64,000 nucleotides of DNA from Oxalobacteraceae bacterium. Lineage in GTDB: Bacteria; Pseudomonadota; Gammaproteobacteria; Burkholderiales; Burkholderiaceae_D. The translations under genes and the position numbers were made by a program. Positions 54,497 to 62,910 of this stretch are shown here, in pieces. The notes below the pieces were generated by a model. The model saw only the letters and a program-made list of their open reading frames with translations. It was not told the origin of the DNA and did not search any database. The DNA lies in NCBI GenBank assembly GCA_013284265.1, contig JABTBR010000003.1, forward strand, positions 124,001 to 188,000. Reading direction: 5' to 3'. Every line of letters begins with the position of its first letter. The first letter of the stretch is position 1.

Positions 54497-54580
54497 GCCG
54501 ACCCTTCTTCGGCAGGGCGGTCGCGGCGCGGCCTCGATCACGCCGCGCGCGCCCGCTTTGCACGCACTGAAAAATTAATC

Positions 54581-54979
54581 ATGTCGAACCACGATGAAAC
54601 GCGCCACCAGATGATCGAACGCACTGTGATGCTGCGGCCCGATCACGTCGTCGATGCCACCATAGGGCGCTGGGAACAGCTTGCCGCCGAACTGAGCGGC
54701 ATTGTGGGCCAGGGCGGCTTCCAGACCTTGTACAGCCGCAGCGTCCACCTGGCCGCGCTGCGCTATCCCTGGTTGCTGCCCCCGGATCAACAAGGCTTTG
54801 CGCATCTGCGCAGCAGCCTGGAGGAGGCCTTGCCCGCCCTCGCCATCGAAGCAAGTATTGCCTTGCTCCATATTTTTACCGATACCCTGGCTTTGCTGAT
54901 CGGTGAAGTGTTAACCACCAGCATACTGCGCTCGGCGTGGGGTGATGACATCGACATTGCTGGTAAGGAAATTCAATAA
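54581..54979 (+). CDS. Small conserved-looking protein coupled to the KaiC-like gene
   Basis: A 132-residue soluble protein. It is mostly helical (RWEQLAAELSGIVGQGGFQTLYSRSVHLAALRYPWLL, LEEALPALAIEASIALLHIFTDTLALLIGEVLT). I do not recognise it, and it is not KaiB or KaiA by eye. Its TAA overlaps the next ATG by one base (TAATG), so it is translated with the KaiC-like ATPase and may be its partner. A weak ribosome-binding region precedes it. Confidence 0.78.
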   Translation: MSNHDETRHQMIERTVMLRPDHVVDATIGRWEQLAAELSGIVGQGGFQTLYSRSVHLAALRYPWLLPPDQQGFAHLRSSLEEALPALAIEASIALLHIFTDTLALLIGEVLTTSILRSAWGDDIDIAGKEIQ

Positions 54980-56433
54980 TGAGTAATAAAGTGACCATCC
55001 GCCGCCTGCACACGGGCGTACCCGGCCTGGACGAGCTGCTTGGCGGCGGTATTCCGGAATACTCGTTCAATCTGCTGGCCGGCACCCCTGGCAGCGGCAA
55101 GACGACCATGGCCCACCAGATCATGTTCGCGCTGGCCGCGCCGGACCGGCGCGCCCTGTTCTTTACCGTGCTCGGCGAGCCGCCGCTGAAGATGCTGCGC
55201 TACCAGCAGCAGTTTTCCTTCTTCGACGCGGCCAAGATCAACCACTCGATCAAATTCGTCAACCTGGCCGCCGATCTGCTCAAGGGCAATTTCGACCAGG
55301 TGCTGGCGCGCATCGCCGAAGAGGTGCGCGACTTCGAGCCCAGCCTGGTGTTTGTCGATTCCTTCCGTTCCGTGGCCCAGTCGGCCAGTTCGATGGAGCA
55401 GGGCAGCGTCGGCCTGCAGCATTTCGTCCAGCAACTGGGCATGCAGATGACCAGCTGGCTGGCCACCACCTTCCTGATCGGCGAGTACCTGGCGCCGGAG
55501 GCCGAATCGAGCCCGGTGTTTACCGTGGCCGACGGCATCATCTGGATGTCGCAACTGGTGCACCGCGACGCGCTGGTGCGCAAGATCCAGGTGGTCAAGA
55601 TGCGCGGCCAGCCGCAGAGCCTGGGCGTGCACACCTGCCGCATCGGCGACGATGGCGTGGAAATCTTCCCGCGCGCGGTGGTCAAGCCGATCAGCGTGGC
55701 CGAGGCGAACCAGCCGGACAATCTGCGCCTGTCGATGGGCGTGCCGGAACTGGACCAGATGCTGTGCGGCGGCGTGCCGGCCGGCTACTCGCTGCTGCTG
55801 GTGGGGCCGTCCGGCTCGGGCAAGACCATCCTGGCCACCGAATTCCTGGCCGAGGGCGTGCGCCAGGGCGAGGCGGGCGTGATCGCGGCCTTTGAAAAGA
55901 GTCCGAACCAGCTGCTCAGCTATCAGTTGAGCGAACTGGTCACCAGCGGCCTGGTCGGCGTCATCAATACCCGCACCCTCGATCTGTCGATCGACGAAGT
56001 GCTGCACGATATGGTGAAGATGATCGAAAGCACCAAGGCCAAGCGGGTGGTGATCGATTCCCTGTCCGGTTTCGAGCTGGCGCTGGCGTCGGTGTTCCGC
56101 GAAGACTTCCGCGAGTCGCTGTACCGCATGGTGGCGGTGCTGACCTCGATGGGCGTGACCGTGTTGATGACGGCCGAGCTGGAAGACCGCTACACCATGC
56201 TCAGCTTCAGCTCCTACGGCAACGCCTTCCTGGCCGACGCCATCATCATGCAGCGCTATGTGGAACTGGGCGGCCAGTTCCGCCGCGTGCTGTCGGTGGT
56301 GAAGGTGCGCGGTAGCGACCACAGCAAAGATATCCGCTTCTTCGACATCAACAATCAGGGCATTGTTATTGGCGAGCCCTTGAACCAGTACCAGGGCATT
56401 TTGTCGGGCTTCCCGACCCGGCTGCCGGGCTGA
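54979..56433 (+). CDS. KaiC-like double RecA-domain ATPase
   Basis: A 484-residue protein with two tandem KaiC/RecA domains. Walker A of the first is GTPGSGKT (35-42) and of the second GPSGSGKT (276-283). Each begins with the KaiC-type phrase (VPGLDELLGGGIPE, VPELDQMLCGGVPAGYS). Walker B strands are LVFVDSF and RVVIDSLSG. The catalytic acidic pair of KaiC is only partly kept (GEPP, FEKSP). Non-cyanobacterial KaiC-like proteins act in stress or signalling, often with a kinase. A AAGGAA site precedes the ATG. No kaiB is nearby, so a true clock is unlikely. It ends before a palindromic element facing a TonB receptor. Confidence 0.92.
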   Translation: MSNKVTIRRLHTGVPGLDELLGGGIPEYSFNLLAGTPGSGKTTMAHQIMFALAAPDRRALFFTVLGEPPLKMLRYQQQFSFFDAAKINHSIKFVNLAADLLKGNFDQVLARIAEEVRDFEPSLVFVDSFRSVAQSASSMEQGSVGLQHFVQQLGMQMTSWLATTFLIGEYLAPEAESSPVFTVADGIIWMSQLVHRDALVRKIQVVKMRGQPQSLGVHTCRIGDDGVEIFPRAVVKPISVAEANQPDNLRLSMGVPELDQMLCGGVPAGYSLLLVGPSGSGKTILATEFLAEGVRQGEAGVIAAFEKSPNQLLSYQLSELVTSGLVGVINTRTLDLSIDEVLHDMVKMIESTKAKRVVIDSLSGFELALASVFREDFRESLYRMVAVLTSMGVTVLMTAELEDRYTMLSFSSYGNAFLADAIIMQRYVELGGQFRRVLSVVKVRGSDHSKDIRFFDINNQGIVIGEPLNQYQGILSGFPTRLPG

Positions 56434-56486
56434 GTCTTGCGGATGCCGGACGAAGTGTGCATGGCCGGCGAGCCGCTGGCTGCAAA

Positions 56487-56590
56487 CTAAAACCCACGGC
56501 AAAGAGCCGGGGTCTGACCCGCCGGGTCAGACCCCAGGGTTACGCCGTGGGTTCTAATGAATTCCCCGGCTCGTTGCCGTGGGTTCTAAA
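56487..56590 (+). repeat. Intergenic palindromic element, short form, plus half copy
   Basis: A full forward copy spans about 56487-56557: AAAACCCACGGCAAAGAGCC, GGGTCTGACCC-GCC-GGGTCAGACCC and TTACGCCGTGGGTTCTAA. After the linker TGAATTCC a half copy follows, CCGGCTCGTTGCCGTGGG, to about 56590. It lies between the convergent KaiC-like and TonB receptor genes. Confidence 0.92.
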
Positions 56591-56656
56591 GCGTGCTGCG
56601 GCATGCATAAGCTAGATATCGTTACCCGTGCCCCGCCTTAGCGCTGCGTCCCTTGC

Positions 56657-58711
56657 TTAGAACCGGTGATTCAACGTCAGCCGCAACGAACGCGGTTCCA
56701 CCGGATGGAAGTGCAGATCGGCGACGCCCTCGGCAGCTTCGCCTGCCAGGCGCGATGTGTAGAAGTAGTCGATATCGCTGGCCTGTTTGTCGAACAGATT
56801 GAATACGTCCAGCGTCAGGCTGGTGCGTGGGCTGAATTGGTAGCCAGCGCGCAAAGTGGCCAGCGTGGTCGAAGCTGAGCGCACGCTGTTGTCTTCGGTC
56901 AGCGGACGCGGGCCGAAATGGCGCAGTTCGAAGCCGCCATACCAGCGCCCCAGGTCGTTGACCGTGGCGCCGAAGGACAGCACCCGGTTCAGCGCGCCGG
57001 GGATGAAGTCGCCCTCCGGTCCGTGCTGCACATAGCGGGCACGCGAGACGGCCAGGTCCAGGTCGAACAGCAGCCATGGCGCGGCGGTGTAGTGGTTATT
57101 CCATTCGATGCCGCTGCGACGGCTGGCTCGGCTGGGTTCCGTTACGCCTGCGTCGCCAACGAACAGCAACTCCGAAGCGATGTTCAGGCGCCACAGCGCG
57201 AGCGAACTTTGCAGGCCGGGTATCAGCTCGCTGCGCATGCCGATCTCGGCGCCGCGTGTGGCCACCAAGGGCGTCACCGGCGCCGACGCCGTGCCGTCGG
57301 CCAGCCGGGTCTGGGTGGCGCCGCGCGCGTCGTTGCTGTGGAAGCCCTTGCCGTAGTTGAGGAAGTATTCGGTCTTGTTCCACGGCCCGACAATCAGCGA
57401 CAGCTTGGGCGCGACGATATGGGCGCTGGCCTTGCCGCTGTTGCCGGCGATGCTGCTGTCCACATCGAAGCGGAAATCGTCGTAGCGCAGGCCGGCAATG
57501 CTGCGCAGCGCGGGCGACCATTGCGTGACGTTCTCGGCATACAGGCCGGCGCTGGTTTCGCGCAAGCGGTCTTCGCGGACGGTGCCGGTGGTGGCGCGCG
57601 CAATGGTGCTGTAGAGGCCGATTGGCGCGAGCTTGTCGTAGCGGGTCTGCACACCGATCTTGTTGCGCATGTCGAGGCCGCCCATGGTGACTATCCAGGT
57701 CTGGGCCGCGTTCAGTCCCGCCACGGTGCGGCGTTCGCTCTGGCGGAACTGGTCGCCTTGCTCGGGATAGTCGAGCCGGTAGCTGAAGTTGCTGAACAGG
57801 TTCAGTGTGGAGCGCAGCAGAAAGGCGTCCAGCGCGAACTGGCTGGCGGCGCTGCGCTTGTGCATGGCATATGCCAGGCTGTAGCGGTCGCTGTCGCCGC
57901 CGTCGCTGGCGTCGAGGCTGGCGTAGCGGCCGAGCTGGCCGGACTGCACGGCGCGCAGTGGAATCTGGTCGGTGGCGCTCCAGCTGTTGCGATAGGCCAT
58001 GGCGGTGACGCTGTCGCCCTCGTCCTTGCCGCCGCGGCTGTAGCGCACCGTGGCACTGGCCTTGCGCACCCGCTCCGGCACGTCCCAGGGACCGTTGTTG
58101 CGGTTCAGTTCCAGTCCGTACAGCAGGGTGCCGCCGGCGGCGCCGAAGGAGTCGGCCAGCACGCCGCGCTGGTAGCCGAAGCTGCCCAGGGTGACGCTGG
58201 CCAGGCCTTGCTTGAGCTGGTCGGCCAGGCGGATGTGGGCCGCGCCGGCCGAGGCGAAGTCGCCCTCGTCGGCGAAGTAAGTGCCCTTTTTATAGTCGAT
58301 GCGCTGCACCAGTTCGGGGATCAGGAAATTCAGGTCGGAATAGCCCTGGCCGTGCGCATGCGAGCGCATATTGATGGGCATGCCGTCGACGAAGGTGGCG
58401 AAGTCGCTACCATGGTCGAGGTTGAAGCCGCGCAGGAAGTACTGGTTGGCCTTGCCGTCGCCGCTGTGCTGGGTGACGATCATGCCGGGCACAAATTCGA
58501 GCAGCTCGCCGGTGCGCAGGGCGGGGCGGCTGGCGATCAGCTCGGCGCGGATGCTGCCTTCGCTGGCCGCGTCCGAGCTGCCGACTGCGTTGTTGTAGTG
58601 GCCGGTGATGGTCACGCTGGTCAAGGGCAGGGCCTCGTCGGCGCGGCTGGGCTGCGGGCCGGCGCAGGCCAGCGCCATGGCGATGGTGGAGAGAGTGTGA
58701 CGCGACCGCAT
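56657..58711 (-). CDS. TonB-dependent outer-membrane receptor
   Basis: A 684-residue receptor. The start at 58711 (MRSRHTLSTIAMALACA) follows a GAGGAG site and gives a signal peptide; the longer frame to 58825 does not. A plug domain (RTGELLEFVPGMIVTQHSGDGKANQYFLRGFNLDHGSDFATFVDGMPINM) and a beta-barrel ending SLRLTLNHRF follow. The ligand is unknown. It lacks an adjacent sigma/anti-sigma pair. It is convergent with the KaiC-like gene and divergent from a small exported protein. Confidence 0.92.
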   Translation of the reverse strand: MRSRHTLSTIAMALACAGPQPSRADEALPLTSVTITGHYNNAVGSSDAASEGSIRAELIASRPALRTGELLEFVPGMIVTQHSGDGKANQYFLRGFNLDHGSDFATFVDGMPINMRSHAHGQGYSDLNFLIPELVQRIDYKKGTYFADEGDFASAGAAHIRLADQLKQGLASVTLGSFGYQRGVLADSFGAAGGTLLYGLELNRNNGPWDVPERVRKASATVRYSRGGKDEGDSVTAMAYRNSWSATDQIPLRAVQSGQLGRYASLDASDGGDSDRYSLAYAMHKRSAASQFALDAFLLRSTLNLFSNFSYRLDYPEQGDQFRQSERRTVAGLNAAQTWIVTMGGLDMRNKIGVQTRYDKLAPIGLYSTIARATTGTVREDRLRETSAGLYAENVTQWSPALRSIAGLRYDDFRFDVDSSIAGNSGKASAHIVAPKLSLIVGPWNKTEYFLNYGKGFHSNDARGATQTRLADGTASAPVTPLVATRGAEIGMRSELIPGLQSSLALWRLNIASELLFVGDAGVTEPSRASRRSGIEWNNHYTAAPWLLFDLDLAVSRARYVQHGPEGDFIPGALNRVLSFGATVNDLGRWYGGFELRHFGPRPLTEDNSVRSASTTLATLRAGYQFSPRTSLTLDVFNLFDKQASDIDYFYTSRLAGEAAEGVADLHFHPVEPRSLRLTLNHRF

Positions 58712-58997
58712 GGGAGACTCCTCGCAAGGCGATATTCGACTATGCCGTTTAGCAAAATTGCTTGTTTTATATGGCAGGCAAGGAATATACGGACGGGCGC
58801 TGGCGCTGGATTCAGCCAGCGGCAAAAAATGTGGGGTAGGTCTGCTGGCGTGGTGGCGTTGTATGAAAATAATTTGTGCGGATGTGGCGTTTTCGGCCCT
58901 AGAAAAATATGGCGTAAATGCTACGATGATGGGATCACCTGAAAAATCATGGTGACACGGGAAGCACGCGATTTCTCACAGTGTCGGAGGCGCGATC

Positions 58998-59420
58998 ATG
59001 AAAACGATCATATTCAGCGCTCTGGCCGCCATCGCACTGATATGCCCGTCGATAGCCTATGCCGCATCCCCCACCCCGGTCGCGGCAGCGACGCCAGCCA
59101 GTGAAGGCAACCAGAACATCAAGCAGCAACGCGGTGGCAATTATGTGCTGTCGCCCAAGGAGTTTTCCAGTTACACCCAGCCGTATTTGCTGGAGACCGG
59201 CCATCTGGTCAAATTCAGCCAGCGCCTGCACCGCTTCTATGCGGCCCTGCATGGTGAGGATCAGGTCGAAATCTTTCCCGTGGCGAAAGGGGTGTTTGTC
59301 AGCCCCAACGGTGCGCGCATCGAATTCCGCGATCGTGGCGAATCGCTGGCCATCACCTATCTGGACCGCAAACCCAGCGATCCGGTGATCGTGGCCAGGC
59401 GCCAGGGCGTGCGCCACTAG
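58998..59420 (+). CDS. Small exported protein of unknown function
   Basis: A 140-residue protein with a clear signal peptide (MKTIIFSALAAIALICPSIAYAA). The mature part contains YVLSPKEFSSYTQPYLLETGHLVKFSQRLHRFYAALHG and ends in a basic RRQGVRH. I do not recognise the family. A GGAGG site precedes the ATG. It is divergent from the TonB receptor and convergent with the solute-binding protein. Confidence 0.75.
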   Translation: MKTIIFSALAAIALICPSIAYAASPTPVAAATPASEGNQNIKQQRGGNYVLSPKEFSSYTQPYLLETGHLVKFSQRLHRFYAALHGEDQVEIFPVAKGVFVSPNGARIEFRDRGESLAITYLDRKPSDPVIVARRQGVRH

Positions 59421-59473
59421 CGCGGCGTCCGCCAGGCAGCTTGGTCGTCACCCGGCCCCATCCTGGGTCTGGC

Positions 59474-60220
59474 TTACTTGGGCGCGCTCCAGTGCTGGTA
59501 TTTCTGCTCCAGGCGGCCCATGGTGCCGTCGCGCCGCATTTCGGCCACGGCGGCGTTCAGGCGGCTGACCAGCGCGTCCGGCACGCTGTTGTGGCAGGCC
59601 AAATACACTTTCACCCGATTAAATACCAGCAGTGGCTTGATCTGATCCGCGCCCTCGAACTGGGTGTAGGCAGGGCTGCCCATGCGGATGCCCACGGCCC
59701 ACAGGTCGATGCGGTTGAGCAGCAGCTTTTGCGGATTGACCAGATCGTTGGTGGCGGGGTCGACATTGAAACCGCGCTTGCGCAGGAATTCATCGCGGGC
59801 GTCGCCGTTGTAGGTGCCGATGCGCAAGGGGCGGGCGTCTTCCAGCGTGCGCAGGGCCAGGTTGCGGTCGGGCCGTCCATAGAACACCCATTCCGCCTCA
59901 TCGGTTGGGCCTACCCATTTGAACAGTTTGTCGCGCTCGGGCGTGCGCGAGGTGGAGTAGACGCAGGTATTGGGCAGGGTCAGCGCCATGGTGTAGGCGC
60001 GCTTCCAGGGCAGTAGCTCGATCTTGTAGGGGGTGTTGGTGCGCGCCATCATTTCGCGCACCTTGTCCGTTTCGCGGCCGGTGACGACATTCCCATCGAG
60101 CATGCTCGACGGCGGCGCGTGTTCGGCCGTGATGGAGAGTGTGGTAACGGTCTGTGCCGGTGCCGCGGCGGCGAACGAGGCCGTCAAGCAGAGGGCCAGG
60201 CCGGAAATGCGATATACCAT
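59474..60220 (-). CDS. Periplasmic solute-binding protein, SBP family 3-like, orphan
   Basis: A 248-residue exported protein. The ATG at 60220 (MVYRISGLALCLTASFAAAAPAQ) gives a signal peptide; the longer frame to 60268 does not. The body has ITAEHAPPSSM, TNTPYKIELLPWKRAYTMAL, STSRTPERDKLFKWVGPTDEAEWVFYGR and RIDLWAVGIRMGS. It shares the PWKRAY and TPER signature with the protein at 10443-11210. No transporter partner is adjacent, so it may be a sensor accessory. Confidence 0.8.
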   Translation of the reverse strand: MVYRISGLALCLTASFAAAAPAQTVTTLSITAEHAPPSSMLDGNVVTGRETDKVREMMARTNTPYKIELLPWKRAYTMALTLPNTCVYSTSRTPERDKLFKWVGPTDEAEWVFYGRPDRNLALRTLEDARPLRIGTYNGDARDEFLRKRGFNVDPATNDLVNPQKLLLNRIDLWAVGIRMGSPAYTQFEGADQIKPLLVFNRVKVYLACHNSVPDALVSRLNAAVAEMRRDGTMGRLEQKYQHWSAPK

Positions 60221-60365
60221 AAGATCCCTGCTGGAAGACGGGGTATCGGAAGCCTGGGTTCGGGTCAAGCATAGCAGGATTGGGATTCATACGGCAAGCC
60301 AGCGGGCGAACTACGGCGCATCAGGGGGCGGTTAAGGGGGGAGGCCTCTGCAAGCCATCGGCCCT

Positions 60366-60466
60366 AATAAAACCCAAGGCGTAACCCTGGGGTCTGACCC
60401 GGCGGGTCAGACCCCGGCTCTTTGCCGTGGGTTTAAATGAATTCCCCGGCTCCTTGCCGTGGGCGT
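60366..60466 (-). repeat. Intergenic palindromic element, short form, plus half copy
   Basis: A reverse copy (about 60366-60436): AAAACCCAAGGCGTAACCC, the core GGGTCTGACCC-GGC-GGGTCAGACCC, then GGCTCTTTGCCGTGGGTTT. The linker TGAATTCC and a half copy (CCGGCTCCTTGCCGTGGG) follow to about 60466. Unlike most copies it lies between genes on the same strand. Confidence 0.9.
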
Positions 60467-60494
60467 AAAAAAGCCGCCTGGAAAGGCGGCTTTG
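60467..60494 (-). terminator. Rho-independent terminator of the GT39-like gene
   Basis: On the minus strand AAGCCGCC pairs with GGCGGCTT around a six-base loop, followed by a T run. It begins nine bases after the GT39-like stop. Confidence 0.85.
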
Positions 60495-60502
60495 GCGGTA
60501 CA

Positions 60503-62227
60503 TCAGTCGGCGCGGCGATAGAGACGGAAGCGCTCGTCCCGGTCCGAGGCGCGGCGGCCTTCCCACAGCAGGGTCCACTGTTTGCCGCGGTGCTGGGCGG
60601 CGATTTCCCGGTCGTCGCGCACTTTGGTGCTGTCTTGCAGCAGCAGCACTTCGCAGCGGCCCCCATCGGTGCCGGTGAAGGGCAGTTTGCCGAAGTAGGC
60701 GAAGGAGGCGCGCTGGGCCGGACCGACATTGGTCTCGATGCAGCTGGTGCCGGCCGGTAGTTTTTCGGCGATCTGGCGTGCCACGGCGGCGTAGCTCTTG
60801 CTGTAGTTCATATCCGGCAGGAACAAGGTCATCAGCAGAATCCAGATCAGGATCAGGCCGCCCGAGGACAGCACCACGGCGCGCCACAGCACGGCGGGTT
60901 GGCGCGAGATGCGCCAGTGCACCAGCGCGATCCATCCGGCCGTGGCGGCGGCTGCCACCAGCAAGGCCAGCAGGCCCAGTTCCGGCTTGAAGCCCGGCAC
61001 CAGTTTCAGCGCATTGCGCGCGGCCTGGGCCGGCCAGCCAGTCAGCTTGGCGATCCAGAATACCCAGATCACGGCCGCGCACAAGGTCAGCGCCATCACC
61101 GAGAACCAGTCGATGGCGTTGATGGCGCCGCGCTTCATCGTCAGCAGGCCGAAGGCGGCCATGATGGCCAGCGGTGGCAGCAGTACCAGCAGCTGGCCTT
61201 GTTCAGGATTCGGATGGAACAGGGCCAGTAGCGCGCCCATCGATACGAAGGTGACCGGCATCACGATGTGCAGCACATGGTGCTGGCGGCGCCAGGCGTA
61301 CACGGCCCAGCTGGCAAACGGCCAGGCCGGCCAGAAGAACCACAGACCCACGCGCAGGAAGAAGCGCAGCGACAGCAGCGTCGGCAGGGCGAATTGCAGG
61401 CTGTTCCAGGCCAGCCAGCCCGGCAGCGGCGACTGGCCCGGCGCCAGCAGCAGATGGGCCGGCAGCAGCCACAGCGCGGCGATGGCTGCGGCCACCAGTA
61501 CCGAGACGGCCAGGTCGCGCAGGGCGCGTGCGGCCGGCAGGGCCAGGAAGCGGGTGCAGACGAACAGGGCCAGCGTCAGCGCGGCCGGTACCACATAGCC
61601 GCGCGTGAGCGTCATCAGGCCCAGCGCCAGCCCGGTCAGGGCGGCATTGCGCAAGGTCGATAGTTCGATATAGCGGATCGCGCGGTAGACCAGGAAGGCG
61701 GTCAGCGCCACTTGCAGCCCTTCGGCGGTCGATTCGTGGCTGTGCAGCAGCAGGCCCAGGCTGCCCAGATAGATCAGGACGGCGGCGTCGGCCAGGGTGC
61801 GGCCGAAGTCGTCCGGCTCGGGCTGGCCGCCGAAGGCTAGCCGCAAGGGCTGGGCGTCGGGCCGGCGGCCCAGATTGAAGGTGGCGTACCAGACCGACAG
61901 CGCGCCCAGCAGGAATACCGCGACGGTGGCGATGCGGGCGCCGGCGATGTCGCCCAGCAGCCAGCCGAACAGCTTGATGCCGATGGCGCCCAGCCAGTAG
62001 GCCAGCGGGCCTTCGTCGGGCATGGCCAGGCCGGCGATATTGGGCAGCAGCCAGTCTTGCCAGCCGCCTTGCGCCATGGTCCACATGATGCCGAAGCTGG
62101 CGGCGTCGTCGTTTTTCCAGGGATCACGGCCAATCAGGCCGGGGAGAATATAGAGCAAACCCAGCACGAACAGGGCCCAGCGTGGCAACGCGAGCACGGC
62201 GGCGGCAGGAAGACGGACTGGCTTCAT
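60503..62227 (-). CDS. Membrane glycosyltransferase, GT39/ArnT-like
   Basis: A 574-residue integral membrane protein with about twelve hydrophobic helices. The N-terminal loop DPWKNDDAASFGIMWTMAQGG carries the acidic pair typical of GT-C enzymes (ArnT, PMT). MPDEGPLAYWLGAIGIKLFG is the next family signature. Such enzymes use polyprenyl-phosphate sugars on the periplasmic side, for example on lipid A or proteins. The C-terminal soluble part (about 460-574) is periplasmic. It ends at a strong terminator and lies downstream of rpmE2 with another terminator between them. Confidence 0.85.
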   Translation of the reverse strand: MKPVRLPAAAVLALPRWALFVLGLLYILPGLIGRDPWKNDDAASFGIMWTMAQGGWQDWLLPNIAGLAMPDEGPLAYWLGAIGIKLFGWLLGDIAGARIATVAVFLLGALSVWYATFNLGRRPDAQPLRLAFGGQPEPDDFGRTLADAAVLIYLGSLGLLLHSHESTAEGLQVALTAFLVYRAIRYIELSTLRNAALTGLALGLMTLTRGYVVPAALTLALFVCTRFLALPAARALRDLAVSVLVAAAIAALWLLPAHLLLAPGQSPLPGWLAWNSLQFALPTLLSLRFFLRVGLWFFWPAWPFASWAVYAWRRQHHVLHIVMPVTFVSMGALLALFHPNPEQGQLLVLLPPLAIMAAFGLLTMKRGAINAIDWFSVMALTLCAAVIWVFWIAKLTGWPAQAARNALKLVPGFKPELGLLALLVAAAATAGWIALVHWRISRQPAVLWRAVVLSSGGLILIWILLMTLFLPDMNYSKSYAAVARQIAEKLPAGTSCIETNVGPAQRASFAYFGKLPFTGTDGGRCEVLLLQDSTKVRDDREIAAQHRGKQWTLLWEGRRASDRDERFRLYRRAD

Positions 62228-62290
62228 TGATCAGTAAGCGAATGGCAAATAAGAGGTAGACGGCAGTATGCAGGAAAACGGCGTAGCGGC

Positions 62291-62321
62291 AAAAAAAAAG
62301 CAGCCATTGGCTGCTTTTTTT
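62291..62321. terminator. Bidirectional terminator between rpmE2 and the GT39-like gene
   Basis: GCAGCC pairs with GGCTGC around a three-base loop, with an A run before and a T run after. The 15-base sequence GCGTAGCGGCAAAAA is repeated on both sides (62281 and 62322). Confidence 0.85.
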
Positions 62322-62336
62322 GCGTAGCGGCAAAAA

Positions 62337-62606
62337 TTAGCCTGCTGCGATCGCGGTTTTGGAACCAACGGTACCAAACTTTTGACGGAATTTTTCGACG
62401 CGGCCAGCGGTGTCGACGATTTTGTGCTTGCCGGTGTAGAACGGGTGCGATTCAGCCGACACCTCGATCTTGACCAACGGGTATTCTTTACCGTTGTGCT
62501 CGATTTTTTCGCGGGTCTGGATGGTCGAACGGGTAACGAATTTGAAGTCGCACGACAGGTCGTGGAAGACAACTTCGCGGTAATCTGGATGGATTTCTGG
62601 TTTCAT
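62337..62606 (-). CDS. rpmE2: 50S ribosomal protein L31 type B
   Basis: An 89-residue L31. [30 protein letters not shown] and [24 protein letters not shown] are type B signatures. The four zinc-binding cysteines of type A are absent; only one Cys is present. The start at 62606 is the family start; the upstream extension to 62636 is not used. It is next to rho, a common arrangement in betaproteobacteria. A strong promoter lies upstream. Confidence 0.96.
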   Translation of the reverse strand: MKPEIHPDYREVVFHDLSCDFKFVTRSTIQTREKIEHNGKEYPLVKIEVSAESHPFYTGKHKIVDTAGRVEKFRQKFGTVGSKTAIAAG

Positions 62607-62714
62607 GTTGAAGCCTCGGTATGGGTTGGTAGCCAAACAGCACTTCGTCGGTCCTTACTGCTTCTTGACCCGATTGCCGCTCACTTGCCAGTGGTTAAAA
62701 TAGTGCAACCGCCG

Positions 62715-62743
62715 ATTATACAGCGGGAATGTGACAGTGGCAA
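62715..62743 (-). promoter_or_regulatory. Promoter of rpmE2
   Basis: On the minus strand, TTGCCA (62738-62743), a 17-base spacer and TATAAT (62715-62720) form a near-consensus sigma-70 promoter about 110 bases before the start codon. Confidence 0.75.
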
Positions 62744-62790
62744 CCAGATGCTTGCGCATGTGGTTGCCACTTTGGCATGATGCTGGCTCA

Positions 62791-62895
62791 ATTAAAACCC
62801 AGGGCGTAACCCTGGGGTCTGACCCGCCGGGTCAGACCCCGGCTCTTTGCCGTGGGTTCTAATGAATTCCCCGGCTCTTTGCCGTGGGTTTTAAT
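62791..62895 (-). repeat. Intergenic palindromic element, short form, plus half copy
   Basis: A reverse copy (about 62791-62863): TTAAAACCCAGGGCGTAACC, the core GGGTCTGACCC-GCC-GGGTCAGACCC, GGCTCTTTGCCGTGGG. The linker TGAATTCC and a half copy follow to about 62895. It lies between rho and the rpmE2 promoter, which are on the same strand. Confidence 0.92.
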
Positions 62896-62910
62896 TGTGC
62901 CGCCGGCGCC

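Noticed and set aside
54979..56433. A true circadian KaiABC clock
   Set aside because: No KaiA or KaiB is recognisable nearby and the catalytic acidic pair of KaiC is altered; called KaiC-like only.
56918..58942. 674-codon plus-strand frame opposite the second TonB receptor
   Set aside because: Antisense shadow; the receptor has signal peptide, plug and barrel end on the minus strand.
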